DNA of 64,000 nt from positions 37,607-101,606 of the forward strand of contig JAIXOL010000051.1 of NCBI GenBank assembly GCA_027486845.1, in the 5' to 3' direction. The stretch's first letter is position 1, and each line of letters begins with the position of its first letter. The stretch is from Cytophagaceae bacterium. GTDB taxonomy: Bacteria; Bacteroidota; Bacteroidia; Cytophagales; Spirosomataceae. The notes under the pieces are model-generated. The model was not told the origin of the DNA and did not search any database. It saw only the letters and a list, made by a program, of their open reading frames with translations. Below are positions 53,018-62,023 of the stretch, piece by piece. The translations under genes were made by a program, and so were the position numbers.

Positions 53018-54355
53018 ATGGCTCATAGTACTCACGAAATTCCTTCTACAGAAGAAAAATTTGAGTTTAAATCTGAAACCAAACGTAATCTTATTATTGC
53101 GGCTCTTCTTGGCGTTGTAATGGTAGCAATTGGTTCATTCTTATTATCAAAAGGCTGGTCAATAGGTGTTTGGGAATCTCATGGTGGCGAGCACGCTGCC
53201 GTAGGACACGAATCAGCTGGTCATTCAGAACATGGTGGCGAACACGGTGCAACATTGTTCACAAGGATTATTGCTAATATATGGATGAATAGTGTTTATT
53301 TCCTTGGAATTTCTATAGTTGGGGCATTTTTTATTGCTTATAACTATATTGCTAAAGCGGGATGGTCTTCATCAATCAAGCGTGTAGCTGAAGCAATGCC
53401 ATCATTTGTAATTGTTTCAGGTCTAATCTTGATTATTTTGATGGCTCTTCCATCAACTCGTCACATTGTCATGCACTGGACACATGATGGTATAATGGAT
53501 CCAGTAAGTGAACATTATGATAAAATTATTGCTGGAAAAGCATGGTATTTAAATTTACCTTTCTACTTTATTCGATTAATTGCATACGTAGTAGTTTGGT
53601 ATTTTGGTTGGAAAGCAATCCGTAAATACTCTTTATTAGAAGATGAAATGGGTGGCCTAGAAAACTACTACAAAGGACGTAATGCTTCAAAGTTGTTTAT
53701 GGTATTTTTTGCTGTAACGGCATCAACATCTGCATGGGACTTATCAATGGTAATTGACACGCATTGGTTTTCAACGATGTTTGGTTGGTATCACTTAGCA
53801 AGTTGGCACGTGGCTGGTTTAGCAACAATGATGTTGATAATTTTATTGTTGAAAGATCAAGGGTACTTGAAAATTGTTAATGAAAGTCATTTGCATGATT
53901 TAGGTAAATTTATTTTTGGCTTCTCAGTATTCTGGACTTATGTATGGTTTTCACAATACTTATTAATATTCTATGCTAATTTACCTGAAGAAACAATCTA
54001 TTTCCGTGAGCGTTTTACGGGTTTCCAAGGCAGATATTGGTGGCCATTTCATATAAGTTTAGTTTTAAATTTCTTCTTCCCATTCTTAATTCTGATGGCA
54101 AGAAACTCAAAAAGAAGACCTACGTTCTTAAAATTAGGTAGTGTATCGGTAATAATTGGTCACTGGTTTGATTTCTACCAAATGCACATGCCAGGTATTG
54201 CTAAAGACCAAGGCGGAATAGGTATCATCGAATGGGGAACAACTCTAACATTTGCTTCATTATTTATCTATTTTGTAGCGAATGAATTATCTAAAGCAAA
54301 CTTATATCCTAAAAATCACCCATTCCTAGAAGAAAGTATGCACCACGATATTTAA
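53018..54355 (+). CDS. actF: Alternative Complex III subunit F (second quinol-type membrane subunit)
   Basis: 445 residues with about ten TM helices, homologous to ActC. A His-rich loop (SHGGEHAAVGHESAGHSEHGGEHG, residues ~57-80) follows the first helix. Core segments include WMNSVYFLGISIVGAFFIAYNYIAKAGWSSSIKRVAEAMPSFV and HWFSTMFGWYHLASWHVAGLATMMLIILLLK. It ends the act part of the operon; coxB follows after 78 bases. The His-rich loop may bind metal ions, which is inference only. Confidence 0.93.
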   Translation: MAHSTHEIPSTEEKFEFKSETKRNLIIAALLGVVMVAIGSFLLSKGWSIGVWESHGGEHAAVGHESAGHSEHGGEHGATLFTRIIANIWMNSVYFLGISIVGAFFIAYNYIAKAGWSSSIKRVAEAMPSFVIVSGLILIILMALPSTRHIVMHWTHDGIMDPVSEHYDKIIAGKAWYLNLPFYFIRLIAYVVVWYFGWKAIRKYSLLEDEMGGLENYYKGRNASKLFMVFFAVTASTSAWDLSMVIDTHWFSTMFGWYHLASWHVAGLATMMLIILLLKDQGYLKIVNESHLHDLGKFIFGFSVFWTYVWFSQYLLIFYANLPEETIYFRERFTGFQGRYWWPFHISLVLNFFFPFLILMARNSKRRPTFLKLGSVSVIIGHWFDFYQMHMPGIAKDQGGIGIIEWGTTLTFASLFIYFVANELSKANLYPKNHPFLEESMHHDI

Positions 54356-54433
54356 TTTTTTAAACATTTTCGTTGAACATTCTTTTTTATATACAAGGGT
54401 TAAAGTATTCAAACTTGTAAATTATTTAGTAAC

Positions 54434-55567
54434 ATGACATTATTGATTGTAGCTTTAGCAATTGTGTTTATTGTTCTTACCGTACTGGTAATATCAAAGA
54501 CACAGACTCTCTTGAAAGGAGTGAAAGGAGAAACAGAACAGAATGATGATGTAGTAGATAGTGCCAATAACATTAACGCAATTGGACTATTCATTTTCTG
54601 GATTTTGAGTATTATCGGCATGGTTTGGTCATTTCTTTATGCTAAGAAAGATTTCTTGATGGCATTTGGTGATATTCCATCTGCTTCATCTGTACACGGA
54701 AAGGAAACTGACTTCTGGTTTTGGTTTGGAATGGCTGTAGTAACGGCGTCGTTTGTGATAGTAAATTCTGTTTTGTTCTACTTTCCATTAAAGTATCGTT
54801 ATAACAAAAATAGAAAAGCACACTTTTATCCTCATAATAACACGCTTGAAATCGTTTGGACATTAGTTCCTGCTGTAATTATGGCTGGTTTAGTATTCAC
54901 AGGTTTACGTGTTTGGAATAAGGTAATGTCTGATGCACCTAAAGATGCCGAAATCATTGAAATTATGGGTAAGCAATTCGGTTGGCAAGTTAGATATGGT
55001 GGAGTTGAAAACGGTAAATTAGGAAATTATAATTACAAGTTGATTGATGATGCCGCAGGAAATGAATTTGGATTAGATTTTACTGATGAAAATTCATTTG
55101 ATGATTTCACTAATAGTTCTGAATTGCACATTCCGAAAGGCAAACCAGTATTATTAAAAATTAGAGCAAGAGATGTATTGCATAGTGTATTTATCCCTCA
55201 CATGAGAGTAAAGATGGATGCGGTACCCGGTATGCCAACAAAATTTTGGTTCATTGCAGACAAAAGTACTGCTGATATGAAAGCTGAACTTGGAAATCCA
55301 GATTTTAAGTATGAAATCGCTTGTACAGAGGTTTGCGGAAGAAGTCATTTTGCCATGAGATTAATCTTGGTAGTTGATGAGCCTGCTGACTACGAAAAAT
55401 GGAAAAAGGAGCAAAAGTCATTGTTAGCTTCAAAACCAGAATTTTTGGAGAAAGTTCCTGTAAGTTTGAAGGCTAAAGCAATGAAGTATTTTCCAACAGA
55501 AGTTGCTTCAGATAGTACGACTGCATCAGTGGGTACAAGTTTACCTACAGTTACATCATTAAGATAA
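54434..55567 (+). CDS. coxB: Cytochrome c oxidase subunit II
   Basis: 377 residues. An extra N-terminal TM (TLLIVALAIVFIVLTVLVI) precedes the usual two-helix hairpin (AIGLFIFWILSIIGMVWSF and FGMAVVTASFVIVNSVLFYF). The periplasmic cupredoxin has the CuA ligands in HSVFIPHMRVKMD and CTEVCGRSHFAMRL (two Cys, His, Met), so a CuA centre is predicted. No fused cytochrome c domain, in contrast to caa3 enzymes that carry one; ActE or another cytochrome must deliver electrons. Ends 37 bases before coxA. Confidence 0.94.
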   Translation: MTLLIVALAIVFIVLTVLVISKTQTLLKGVKGETEQNDDVVDSANNINAIGLFIFWILSIIGMVWSFLYAKKDFLMAFGDIPSASSVHGKETDFWFWFGMAVVTASFVIVNSVLFYFPLKYRYNKNRKAHFYPHNNTLEIVWTLVPAVIMAGLVFTGLRVWNKVMSDAPKDAEIIEIMGKQFGWQVRYGGVENGKLGNYNYKLIDDAAGNEFGLDFTDENSFDDFTNSSELHIPKGKPVLLKIRARDVLHSVFIPHMRVKMDAVPGMPTKFWFIADKSTADMKAELGNPDFKYEIACTEVCGRSHFAMRLILVVDEPADYEKWKKEQKSLLASKPEFLEKVPVSLKAKAMKYFPTEVASDSTTASVGTSLPTVTSLR

Positions 55568-55604
55568 GAGTTCAATCTAAATTACTTAAACTAATAATAT
55601 AAAA

Positions 55605-57485
55605 ATGGCAGCAGTAGCACACGCAGATACGCATGTTCACGGACATGATGAAGCACATGAGCACCACGAGCCACAGAGTTTTATAAAAAAATATATATTC
55701 TCTGAGGACCATAAGGTAATTGCCAAGCAATACTTAATTTCAGGTATAGTATGGGCTTTGATTGGAGGTTTTTTGTCATTGGTGTTCCGTTTACAATTAG
55801 GATATCCAGGGATTGATTTGGGTTGGTTAAAGCCTATTTTGGGTGAGAGATGGTTTGATGAAACAGGGAAATTAGACCCTAATTATTACATTGCTTTGGT
55901 TACAATGCATGGAACTATTATGGTGTTCTTTGTATTGACTGCGGGTTTGAGTGGAACATTCTCTAACTTTTTGATTCCATTACAAATTGGAGCGAGGGAT
56001 ATGGCATCGGGATTCATCAATATGTTGTCATATTGGTTCTTCTTCCTTTCAAGTGTTATTATGTTCTGTTCATTATTCGTACAAGATGGCCCTGCAGGTG
56101 GCGGTTGGGTAGTATATCCACCATTGAGTGCTTTGCCTGATGCAGCCCCGGGTTCAGGAACAGGTATGACAATGTGGTTAGTGAGTATGGCAATTTTTAT
56201 TGTATCAAGCTTACTTGGCAGTATCAATTACGTAACAACTGTTATTAACTTGCGTACAAGGGGGATGACTTTTGATAAAATGCCATTGACTATTTGGGCG
56301 TTTACATTTACTGCTATTTTAGGTATTTTGTCATTCCCAGTTTTATTATCAGCAGCTTTATTATTGATTTTTGATCGTAGTTTTGGTACAAGTTTCTATT
56401 TATCAGATATTTATATCAATGGACAAGCTCTTCCCAATCAAGGTGGTAGCCCAATTTTGTTCCAGCACTTATTCTGGTTCCTAGGACATCCGGAGGTATA
56501 TATTGTTATATTACCAGCTTTGGGTATGACTTCAGAAATTATTGCTACAAATGCAAGAAAGCCAATTTTTGGTTATAAAGCGATGATTTTCTCAATGCTT
56601 GGTATCATGTTCTTAGCATTTATTGTGTGGGCTCACCATATGTTTATGACAGGTATGAATCCTTTCTTAGGTTCGGTATTTACACTCTTAACTTTGATTA
56701 TTGCAGTACCATCAGCGGTAAAAGCATTTAACTACATCACGACATTATGGAGAGGTAATATCATCTTTACACCTGCCATGTTGTTTTCAATTGGTTTAGT
56801 TTCGTTCTTCGTTTCAGGTGGTGTAACTGGTATTATCTTGGGCAATAGTGCATTAGATATTCAATTACACGATACTTATTTTGTTGTAGCTCATTTCCAC
56901 CTTGTAATGGGATCGGCTGCCTTCTTTGGAATGGTTGCAGGTGTTTACCATTGGTTCCCAAAAATGTTTGGTCGTATGTTGAATCCAACTTTGGGATATA
57001 TTCATTTTTGGATTACATTTGCTGGTGTTTATCTTGTTTTCTTCCCTCAGCACTATCTAGGTATTGCTGGTTTCCCAAGAAGATATTATGCTTACACTGG
57101 ATTTGATTTTACAAATAAATACCAAGATTTAGCTCAATTAAGTACTGTAGCGGCGATTGTAGTTTTTGCAGCAAATATAATTTTCTTGTACAATTTCTTC
57201 TATTCTATTTTCTGGGGTAAGAAAGCAACTCAAAACCCTTGGAAATCTAATACTTTGGAGTGGACAACGCCTATAAATGTAGGTCATGGAAACTGGGAGG
57301 GAGAAATTCCAGCAGTTTATCGTTGGCCTTATGACTATAGCAAACCAGGTGCTTCTGACGATTTTATTCCTCAAAATATCCCATTCTCTGCTACGCCAGA
57401 ATCTAATTTCCCGTATGAGAATGAATTGATTAGCGAAGAAAAGGAAATTGAAGGAATCAAGTTTGATTATAGCATTCCTGATTGA
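55605..57485 (+). CDS. coxA: Cytochrome c oxidase subunit I
   Basis: 626 residues with about 12 TM helices; the site of heme a, heme a3 and CuB. The binuclear-centre motif is FWFLGHPEVYIVILPALGM (His ligand, Glu of the D-channel and cross-linked Tyr), then WAHHMF and HDTYFVVAHFHLVMG. The presence of Glu in HPEVY places it in the A1 type. The N-terminus is His-rich (HADTHVHGHDEAHEHHEPQ), a feature of this lineage. The C-terminal ~70 residues are soluble. Ends before a perfect hairpin and the heme A synthase gene. Confidence 0.95.
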   Translation: MAAVAHADTHVHGHDEAHEHHEPQSFIKKYIFSEDHKVIAKQYLISGIVWALIGGFLSLVFRLQLGYPGIDLGWLKPILGERWFDETGKLDPNYYIALVTMHGTIMVFFVLTAGLSGTFSNFLIPLQIGARDMASGFINMLSYWFFFLSSVIMFCSLFVQDGPAGGGWVVYPPLSALPDAAPGSGTGMTMWLVSMAIFIVSSLLGSINYVTTVINLRTRGMTFDKMPLTIWAFTFTAILGILSFPVLLSAALLLIFDRSFGTSFYLSDIYINGQALPNQGGSPILFQHLFWFLGHPEVYIVILPALGMTSEIIATNARKPIFGYKAMIFSMLGIMFLAFIVWAHHMFMTGMNPFLGSVFTLLTLIIAVPSAVKAFNYITTLWRGNIIFTPAMLFSIGLVSFFVSGGVTGIILGNSALDIQLHDTYFVVAHFHLVMGSAAFFGMVAGVYHWFPKMFGRMLNPTLGYIHFWITFAGVYLVFFPQHYLGIAGFPRRYYAYTGFDFTNKYQDLAQLSTVAAIVVFAANIIFLYNFFYSIFWGKKATQNPWKSNTLEWTTPINVGHGNWEGEIPAVYRWPYDYSKPGASDDFIPQNIPFSATPESNFPYENELISEEKEIEGIKFDYSIPD

Positions 57486-57495
57486 TAAAATATTA

Positions 57496-57527
57496 AACGA
57501 TTCACAACCTTAAAGTTGTGAATCGTT
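57496..57527. other. Perfect 13-bp hairpin between coxA and ctaA
   Basis: AACGATTCACAAC (57496-57508), loop CTTAAA, GTTGTGAATCGTT (57515-57527). It starts 11 bases after the coxA stop. Only a weak T-run follows, so it is more likely an mRNA stability or partial attenuation site than a full stop for the operon. It contains the GTG at 57518 that otherwise could look like a ctaA start. Confidence 0.65.
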
Positions 57528-57541
57528 GTCTCAAGCCAATT

Positions 57542-58522
57542 ATGACACACGGTAAAGTATTTAGAAAGCTTGGTTTTTGGACGATTGGTGCGATTTACTT
57601 TCTAATTTTAGTCGGTGGAATAGTAAGAGCAACTGGTTCTGGTATGGGATGTCCAGACTGGCCAAGGTGCTTTGGTACTTGGGTTCCGCCGACAGATGTT
57701 TCTCAACTTCCAAGCAATTACAAAGAGATTTACGGTGAAAAACTTAAAGGTGAAGTGGAGTTCAATGCCGTCAAAACATGGATTGAATACATCAACCGCT
57801 TATTAGGTGTTGCAATTGGTTTTTTAGTTTTTGGAACTTTTGTTAGTTCATTAATTAGTTTCAGAAGAAAAGACAATACTATTGTCTTTTTAAGTTTTCT
57901 TGCAACAATTTTGGTAGCATTTGAAGGTTGGTTAGGCTCGAAAGTTGTTTCGAGTGAACTTCATCCTGTAATGATTACTTTGCATATGATTCTTTCAGTA
58001 ATTATCGTGATGATATTATTATATGCAGTAGCTCGTTCATATAATTATGTTATTAAAATTGAGGATGTAGCAGATAAAAGTTCTTTGAGTTTTTTAGTAT
58101 CAGCATCAATTTTCCTTACAACAGGACAAGTACTTTTGGGGACACAAGTTCGTGAGGTTGTTGACCAAGTAGCTAATGTAATGGGAGATGCTATCCGAAG
58201 TGAATGGGCTTCTAGTTTGGGTGGAAAGTTTCAATTGCACGCTTTCTTTTCGATAGTTATTGTATTTATTAATTTCTTAATTTTTTATAAAATCAAGAAA
58301 TCTATTATTGAAAAGGGGTTGTTATCGAAATTTGCCAATGGCTTGTTATTTATTATTGGAATAGAGCTTATTTCAGGGCTTTCATTGGCTTATTTAGGTT
58401 TTCCAAGATTAATGCAACCAATTCACTTAACCCTCGGAACTTTAGCAATTGGTATCCAATTTGTTATATTTTTATTTCTTAATAAAGAAAGAGTTTTCAG
58501 AAGCAATGCTTCACAAGTATAA
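57542..58522 (+). CDS. ctaA: Heme A synthase (CtaA/COX15)
   Basis: 326 residues; oxidises heme O to heme A. About eight TM helices, the conserved periplasmic ATGSGMGCPDWPRCFGTWVPP (Cys pair) and His-containing helices (WIEYINRLLGVAIGF, HPVMITLHMILSVIIV, LHAFFSIVIVF, MQPIHLTLGTLAIG). I take the ATG at 57542; an in-frame GTG at 57518 lies within the hairpin described above. The TAA stop is followed immediately by the ctaB ATG, which points to coupled translation. Confidence 0.93.
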   Translation: MTHGKVFRKLGFWTIGAIYFLILVGGIVRATGSGMGCPDWPRCFGTWVPPTDVSQLPSNYKEIYGEKLKGEVEFNAVKTWIEYINRLLGVAIGFLVFGTFVSSLISFRRKDNTIVFLSFLATILVAFEGWLGSKVVSSELHPVMITLHMILSVIIVMILLYAVARSYNYVIKIEDVADKSSLSFLVSASIFLTTGQVLLGTQVREVVDQVANVMGDAIRSEWASSLGGKFQLHAFFSIVIVFINFLIFYKIKKSIIEKGLLSKFANGLLFIIGIELISGLSLAYLGFPRLMQPIHLTLGTLAIGIQFVIFLFLNKERVFRSNASQV

Positions 58523-59404
58523 ATGAATCTAATAGTGTCAGAAAATATTTTCGCACAGAAGTTTAGGGCTTATTTTGACTTAACAAAGTTTAGATTATCA
58601 TCGACTGTTGTTTTTTCGTCGGCAATAGGATTTACTTTAGCTTCTGATAAAATAGTTTGGTCAAAGCTTATATTATTTTCAATTGCAGCTTTTGCAACAA
58701 CTGCGGCCGCAAATATAATCAATCAAATTATTGAAAGAAATCTTGATAAGTTGATGACTCGCACAGAGAATCGTCCGCTTCCTAGTGGTAGATTATCGGT
58801 AAAAGAAGCTGCGGTTTTTGGATGGATCATGGCTGCTGTTGCAATGTATATTTTGTTCTATGAATTTAATTATAAGGCGGGACTTTTAGCACTTTTATCA
58901 ATGATTTTGTATGGTTTTGTTTATACACCATTAAAAAGAGTTGGAGTGATAGCAGTTGCGGTTGGTGCCTTACCAGGTGCCTTTCCACCTATGATTGGAT
59001 GGGTGGCTGCTGTTAATCACTTTGGTCTTGAGCCGGGTATTTTATTTGCGATACAATTTTTTTGGCAATTTCCACATTTTTGGGCGATTGCTTGGGTATT
59101 GAATGACGATTATACTAAGGCTGGATTTAAGTTATTACCTTCAAGCGGTGGACAAAATCTTTATTCTGCCATTCAGATAATGATTTACACGCTATTTTTG
59201 TTGCCACTTTGTTGGGTTCCTTTTTATTTAGGTATGACAGGTATTAATTCAGCAGTAATAGCAATGGTGTTTGGTGTCTTGTTTTTAGCACAAACATTTC
59301 ATTTAATGCGTAAAGTTGATAGAAAAGCAGCTTTACAATTGATGTTCGGTTCATTTATATATTTACCAGTGGTACAAATTGCCTACTTATTGGATAAATT
59401 ATAA
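58523..59404 (+). CDS. ctaB: Protoheme IX farnesyltransferase (heme O synthase, CtaB/CyoE)
   Basis: 293 residues with about nine TM helices of the UbiA superfamily. The first Asp-rich motif is NIINQIIERNLDKLMTRTENRPLPSGR, and the second is in the LPGAFPPMIGWVAA and WQFPHFWAIAWVLNDDYTKAGFKLLP region. It adds a farnesyl group to heme B to make heme O, used by CtaA for heme A of CoxA. Starts at 58523, one base after the ctaA stop codon; the adjacency is consistent with the shared pathway. Confidence 0.94.
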   Translation: MNLIVSENIFAQKFRAYFDLTKFRLSSTVVFSSAIGFTLASDKIVWSKLILFSIAAFATTAAANIINQIIERNLDKLMTRTENRPLPSGRLSVKEAAVFGWIMAAVAMYILFYEFNYKAGLLALLSMILYGFVYTPLKRVGVIAVAVGALPGAFPPMIGWVAAVNHFGLEPGILFAIQFFWQFPHFWAIAWVLNDDYTKAGFKLLPSSGGQNLYSAIQIMIYTLFLLPLCWVPFYLGMTGINSAVIAMVFGVLFLAQTFHLMRKVDRKAALQLMFGSFIYLPVVQIAYLLDKL

Positions 59405-59459
59405 TACCATCCTTATTTACTTTGGTTTTGCTTAAGTAAATCATTCAACGAAAAAAATT

Positions 59460-60068
59460 ATGAGTAATAAATCAAGTAAAAATAATAGTACAGTATCCAC
59501 TATTGGAGTGCAAGAGCCAGCTCAAGTGCTATCAGTCAATAAGTGGAAGTTTATAATTTGGCTCTTTATTATCACAATCGTGATGCTCTTTGCTTCTCAA
59601 ACGAGTGCTTATTTAGTAAGAAGAGCAGAAGGGAATTGGGCGGAATTTGAGATTCCAACAATTTTTTGGATTAGTACTTTGGTTTTAATTATTAGTAGTG
59701 CAACTATGCACCTAGCTTTAAGAGCTGCAAAAAATAATGATAATATTAAACTTAAAATATTTGTAGCGATTACAACTGTTTTAGGATTGGTGTTTTTGGG
59801 GATGCAATATCTTGGTTGGCAAAATTTACAACTTCAAGGTGTTTTCTTGAAAGGAAATCCTTCAGGTTCATTCTTTTATATTTTTACAGGCTTACACATG
59901 GCTCACTTAGTACTTGGCCTTGGTATTTTGATTGCTACATTTTTAATGGCTTTCAGAATGAAGCTAAATGCTGATAACACTATTTTAGTTGAAGTTTGTG
60001 CCACATCTTGGCATTTTTTAGATATACTTTGGCTATATTTGTTCGTATTTTTATTGTATTTTAGATAA
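59460..60068 (+). CDS. Cytochrome c oxidase subunit III-like protein (first copy)
   Basis: 202 residues, about five TM helices (KFIIWLFIITIVMLFASQTSAYLV, IFWISTLVLIISSATMHLAL, FVAITTVLGLVFLGMQYLGW, FFYIFTGLHMAHLVLGLGILIATFL, SWHFLDILWLYLFVFLLYF). The HCO_III fold is clear, including the closing ATSWHFLDILWLYLFVFL motif. Compared with the following gene it lacks the two N-terminal helices and has a longer hydrophilic N-terminus. Probably a structural subunit paired with or replacing CoxC; Bacteroidota clusters often have both. Confidence 0.88.
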   Translation: MSNKSSKNNSTVSTIGVQEPAQVLSVNKWKFIIWLFIITIVMLFASQTSAYLVRRAEGNWAEFEIPTIFWISTLVLIISSATMHLALRAAKNNDNIKLKIFVAITTVLGLVFLGMQYLGWQNLQLQGVFLKGNPSGSFFYIFTGLHMAHLVLGLGILIATFLMAFRMKLNADNTILVEVCATSWHFLDILWLYLFVFLLYFR

Positions 60069-60148
60069 TGTTTACTTTTTGACTATTTTTGGGTCAAAAT
60101 TAATTGAAACTGTTAACCCAAGCGGCAAACCGCTAATAATTGTAAGTT

Positions 60149-60895
60149 ATGGCAAGTGCAAATACCTCTACGACCGCAGAACACTTAATTTGGAAAGGTG
60201 GCGTGCAACCAATGAAAGTTGGCTATGGAAAATTGATGATGTGGATTTTCTTATTATCCGATACATTTACTTTTTCTGCTTTATTGATTTCATACGGTTT
60301 GGTTCGTTATAGTTTCCCAACATTTGAAGGTTTGCGTAAAAACTTTGAATTCTCTACTACTTGGTGGCCAATTCCAGAAAGGGTTTTTGAAGCTGTTCCT
60401 TTTTTACATGGGATTTCTGCACCGTTGGTTTTCGTAGGTATCATGACCTTTATCTTAATCATGAGTTCCGTTACTATGGTTTTAGCTGTTGAAGCTGGAC
60501 ATCGTCGTGATAAGGCTGATGTTGAAAAATATATGCTTTGGACTATACTTGGCGGTTTTGCTTTTTTAAGTTCACAGGCTTGGGAGTGGGGTCACTTTAT
60601 TCATGGAACGGAAGAAGGTTTGACTTTGGCTAATGGAGCAAAAGTATTTGGTGCAAATTTAGTACAAAATCAATATGGACCACCTGCATTTGCTGATTTC
60701 TTCTTTTTCATTACTGGTTTTCATGGAACTCACGTACTTTCGGGTGTAGTATTAAATGTGTTAATTTTTTATAACACAGCAAACGGTGTCTATGAGAAAC
60801 GTGGACACTATGACATGGTTGAGAAAGTTGGCTTATACTGGCACTTTGTAGATTTAGTATGGGTGTTTGTATTTACATTCTTTTACCTTGTTTAA
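60149..60895 (+). CDS. coxC: Cytochrome c oxidase subunit III
   Basis: 248 residues with about six to seven TM helices. It shares the HCO_III layout (WKGGVQPMKVGYGKLMMWIFLLSDTFTFSALLISYGLVRYSFP at the start, AFADFFFFITGFHGTHVLSGVVLNVLIF, and YWHFVDLVWVFVFTFFYLV at the end). Related to the previous gene, so the pair probably arose by duplication. The start is ATG at 60149. A small AGCGG/CCGCT hairpin (60121-60134) lies upstream. Confidence 0.93.
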   Translation: MASANTSTTAEHLIWKGGVQPMKVGYGKLMMWIFLLSDTFTFSALLISYGLVRYSFPTFEGLRKNFEFSTTWWPIPERVFEAVPFLHGISAPLVFVGIMTFILIMSSVTMVLAVEAGHRRDKADVEKYMLWTILGGFAFLSSQAWEWGHFIHGTEEGLTLANGAKVFGANLVQNQYGPPAFADFFFFITGFHGTHVLSGVVLNVLIFYNTANGVYEKRGHYDMVEKVGLYWHFVDLVWVFVFTFFYLV

Positions 60896-60945
60896 AAAAT
60901 CAAACTCTTTTTTAATAAATTTAGAAAGTTTTAAATTATCATACA

Positions 60946-61278
60946 ATGGCTCAACATTCTGAAAATAGCGAAAAAATACCAGCACAAACCAAAGAGATTT
61001 GGAGAACATTCTGGATATTGTTAGGCATTACCGCACTTGAATTTTTAATTGCATTTATGATAGATGCAGACCAATATAAGTGGACAAAGGTGGGTATCTT
61101 TATTATCTTGACAATTGTGAAAGCATATTTTATTGTAGCAATATTTATGCACTTAGGAAGTGAAGTAAAAGCATTGATTTGGACAGTAGTTCTACCATGC
61201 ATATTTGTGGTATGGTTAGTTGTCGCATTAATTGTGGAAGGTGGATATATTGGTCTTGAGAGGTTATTTTTTAATTAA
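60946..61278 (+). CDS. Cytochrome c oxidase subunit IV (prokaryotic, COX4-like)
   Basis: 110 residues with three TM helices (TFWILLGITALEFLIAFMI, KVGIFIILTIVKAYFIVAIFMHLG, LIWTVVLPCIFVVWLVVALIVEGGYI). The F-M-H-L-G motif after the second helix is typical of bacterial subunit IV. Structural subunit of the oxidase; Sco1 gene follows after 3 bases, suggesting tight translational coupling. Confidence 0.88.
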   Translation: MAQHSENSEKIPAQTKEIWRTFWILLGITALEFLIAFMIDADQYKWTKVGIFIILTIVKAYFIVAIFMHLGSEVKALIWTVVLPCIFVVWLVVALIVEGGYIGLERLFFN

Positions 61279-61281
61279 ATA

Positions 61282-61977
61282 ATGCAAAATAAATCATTTA
61301 AAGTCGGAATACTAATAGCCATATTAGCTGTTCCGACTTTTGTTTTTGTTTTTCTCAAATTATTTGGGCAAAACTATTATACATTACCTTATCTTATGCC
61401 CGAAATTGATGAATCGGGTCAGGTTTTAATGAAGGGAGCAGATACTGTTTTTCATCAAATTCCTTTGTATAAATTAATTGACCAACAGGGAAAAGAATTT
61501 AATTCTGTAGAAACAAAAGGTAAAATCTACGTAGCTGATTTTTTCTTTACGCGATGTGGTACTATTTGCCCGAAATTATCAAATAGTTTGTCGAGAGTCC
61601 AAAGTATTTTTTCGGCCGATACAAACGTAATTATTGTTTCGCATAGTGTTGACCCTAAGCATGATTCTTCAGCAGTTTTACAGCAGTATGCTCAGAAATA
61701 TGATGCGAAATATGGTAAATGGTATTTTTTGACTGGAGAAAAAAAGACAATTTATGATATTGCCATAAAAGGCTATAAACTTCCAGCAGCAGATGCTTCA
61801 GAATATGATAATAAAATCAAATCAATTGATGAAACATTTATCCATTCTGAGAAGTTACTATTAATAGACAAAGAAGGATACATTAGAGGAATTTATGACG
61901 GGACTTATTCGCCAGATGTGGAACGTCTAATAGGTGAAATAAAGGTTTTGACTGAGATTTATAAGTCGAAAAAGTAA
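61282..61977 (+). CDS. SCO1/SenC-family copper chaperone
   Basis: 231 residues with one N-terminal TM anchor (VGILIAILAVPTFVFVFLKLFG) and a thioredoxin-like domain on the periplasmic face. Copper ligands: Cys92 and Cys96 in TRCGTICPK and a His in TFIHSEKLLLID. It delivers copper to the CuA site of CoxB (as in mitochondria and bacteria) and lies beside the oxidase genes, which supports the role. The insertion ADTNVIIVSHSVDPKHDSS has an additional acidic/His pair usual in the family. Confidence 0.92.
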   Translation: MQNKSFKVGILIAILAVPTFVFVFLKLFGQNYYTLPYLMPEIDESGQVLMKGADTVFHQIPLYKLIDQQGKEFNSVETKGKIYVADFFFTRCGTICPKLSNSLSRVQSIFSADTNVIIVSHSVDPKHDSSAVLQQYAQKYDAKYGKWYFLTGEKKTIYDIAIKGYKLPAADASEYDNKIKSIDETFIHSEKLLLIDKEGYIRGIYDGTYSPDVERLIGEIKVLTEIYKSKK

Positions 61978-62023
61978 TTCCACCTGTTCTGATTATCTAT
62001 TATTTTCCTTAAAATAAGTAAAA

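Noticed and set aside
57518..57541. GTG start for heme A synthase
   Set aside because: Lies within the stem of the hairpin; ATG at 57542 is downstream, and the family's N-terminal helix begins after it.
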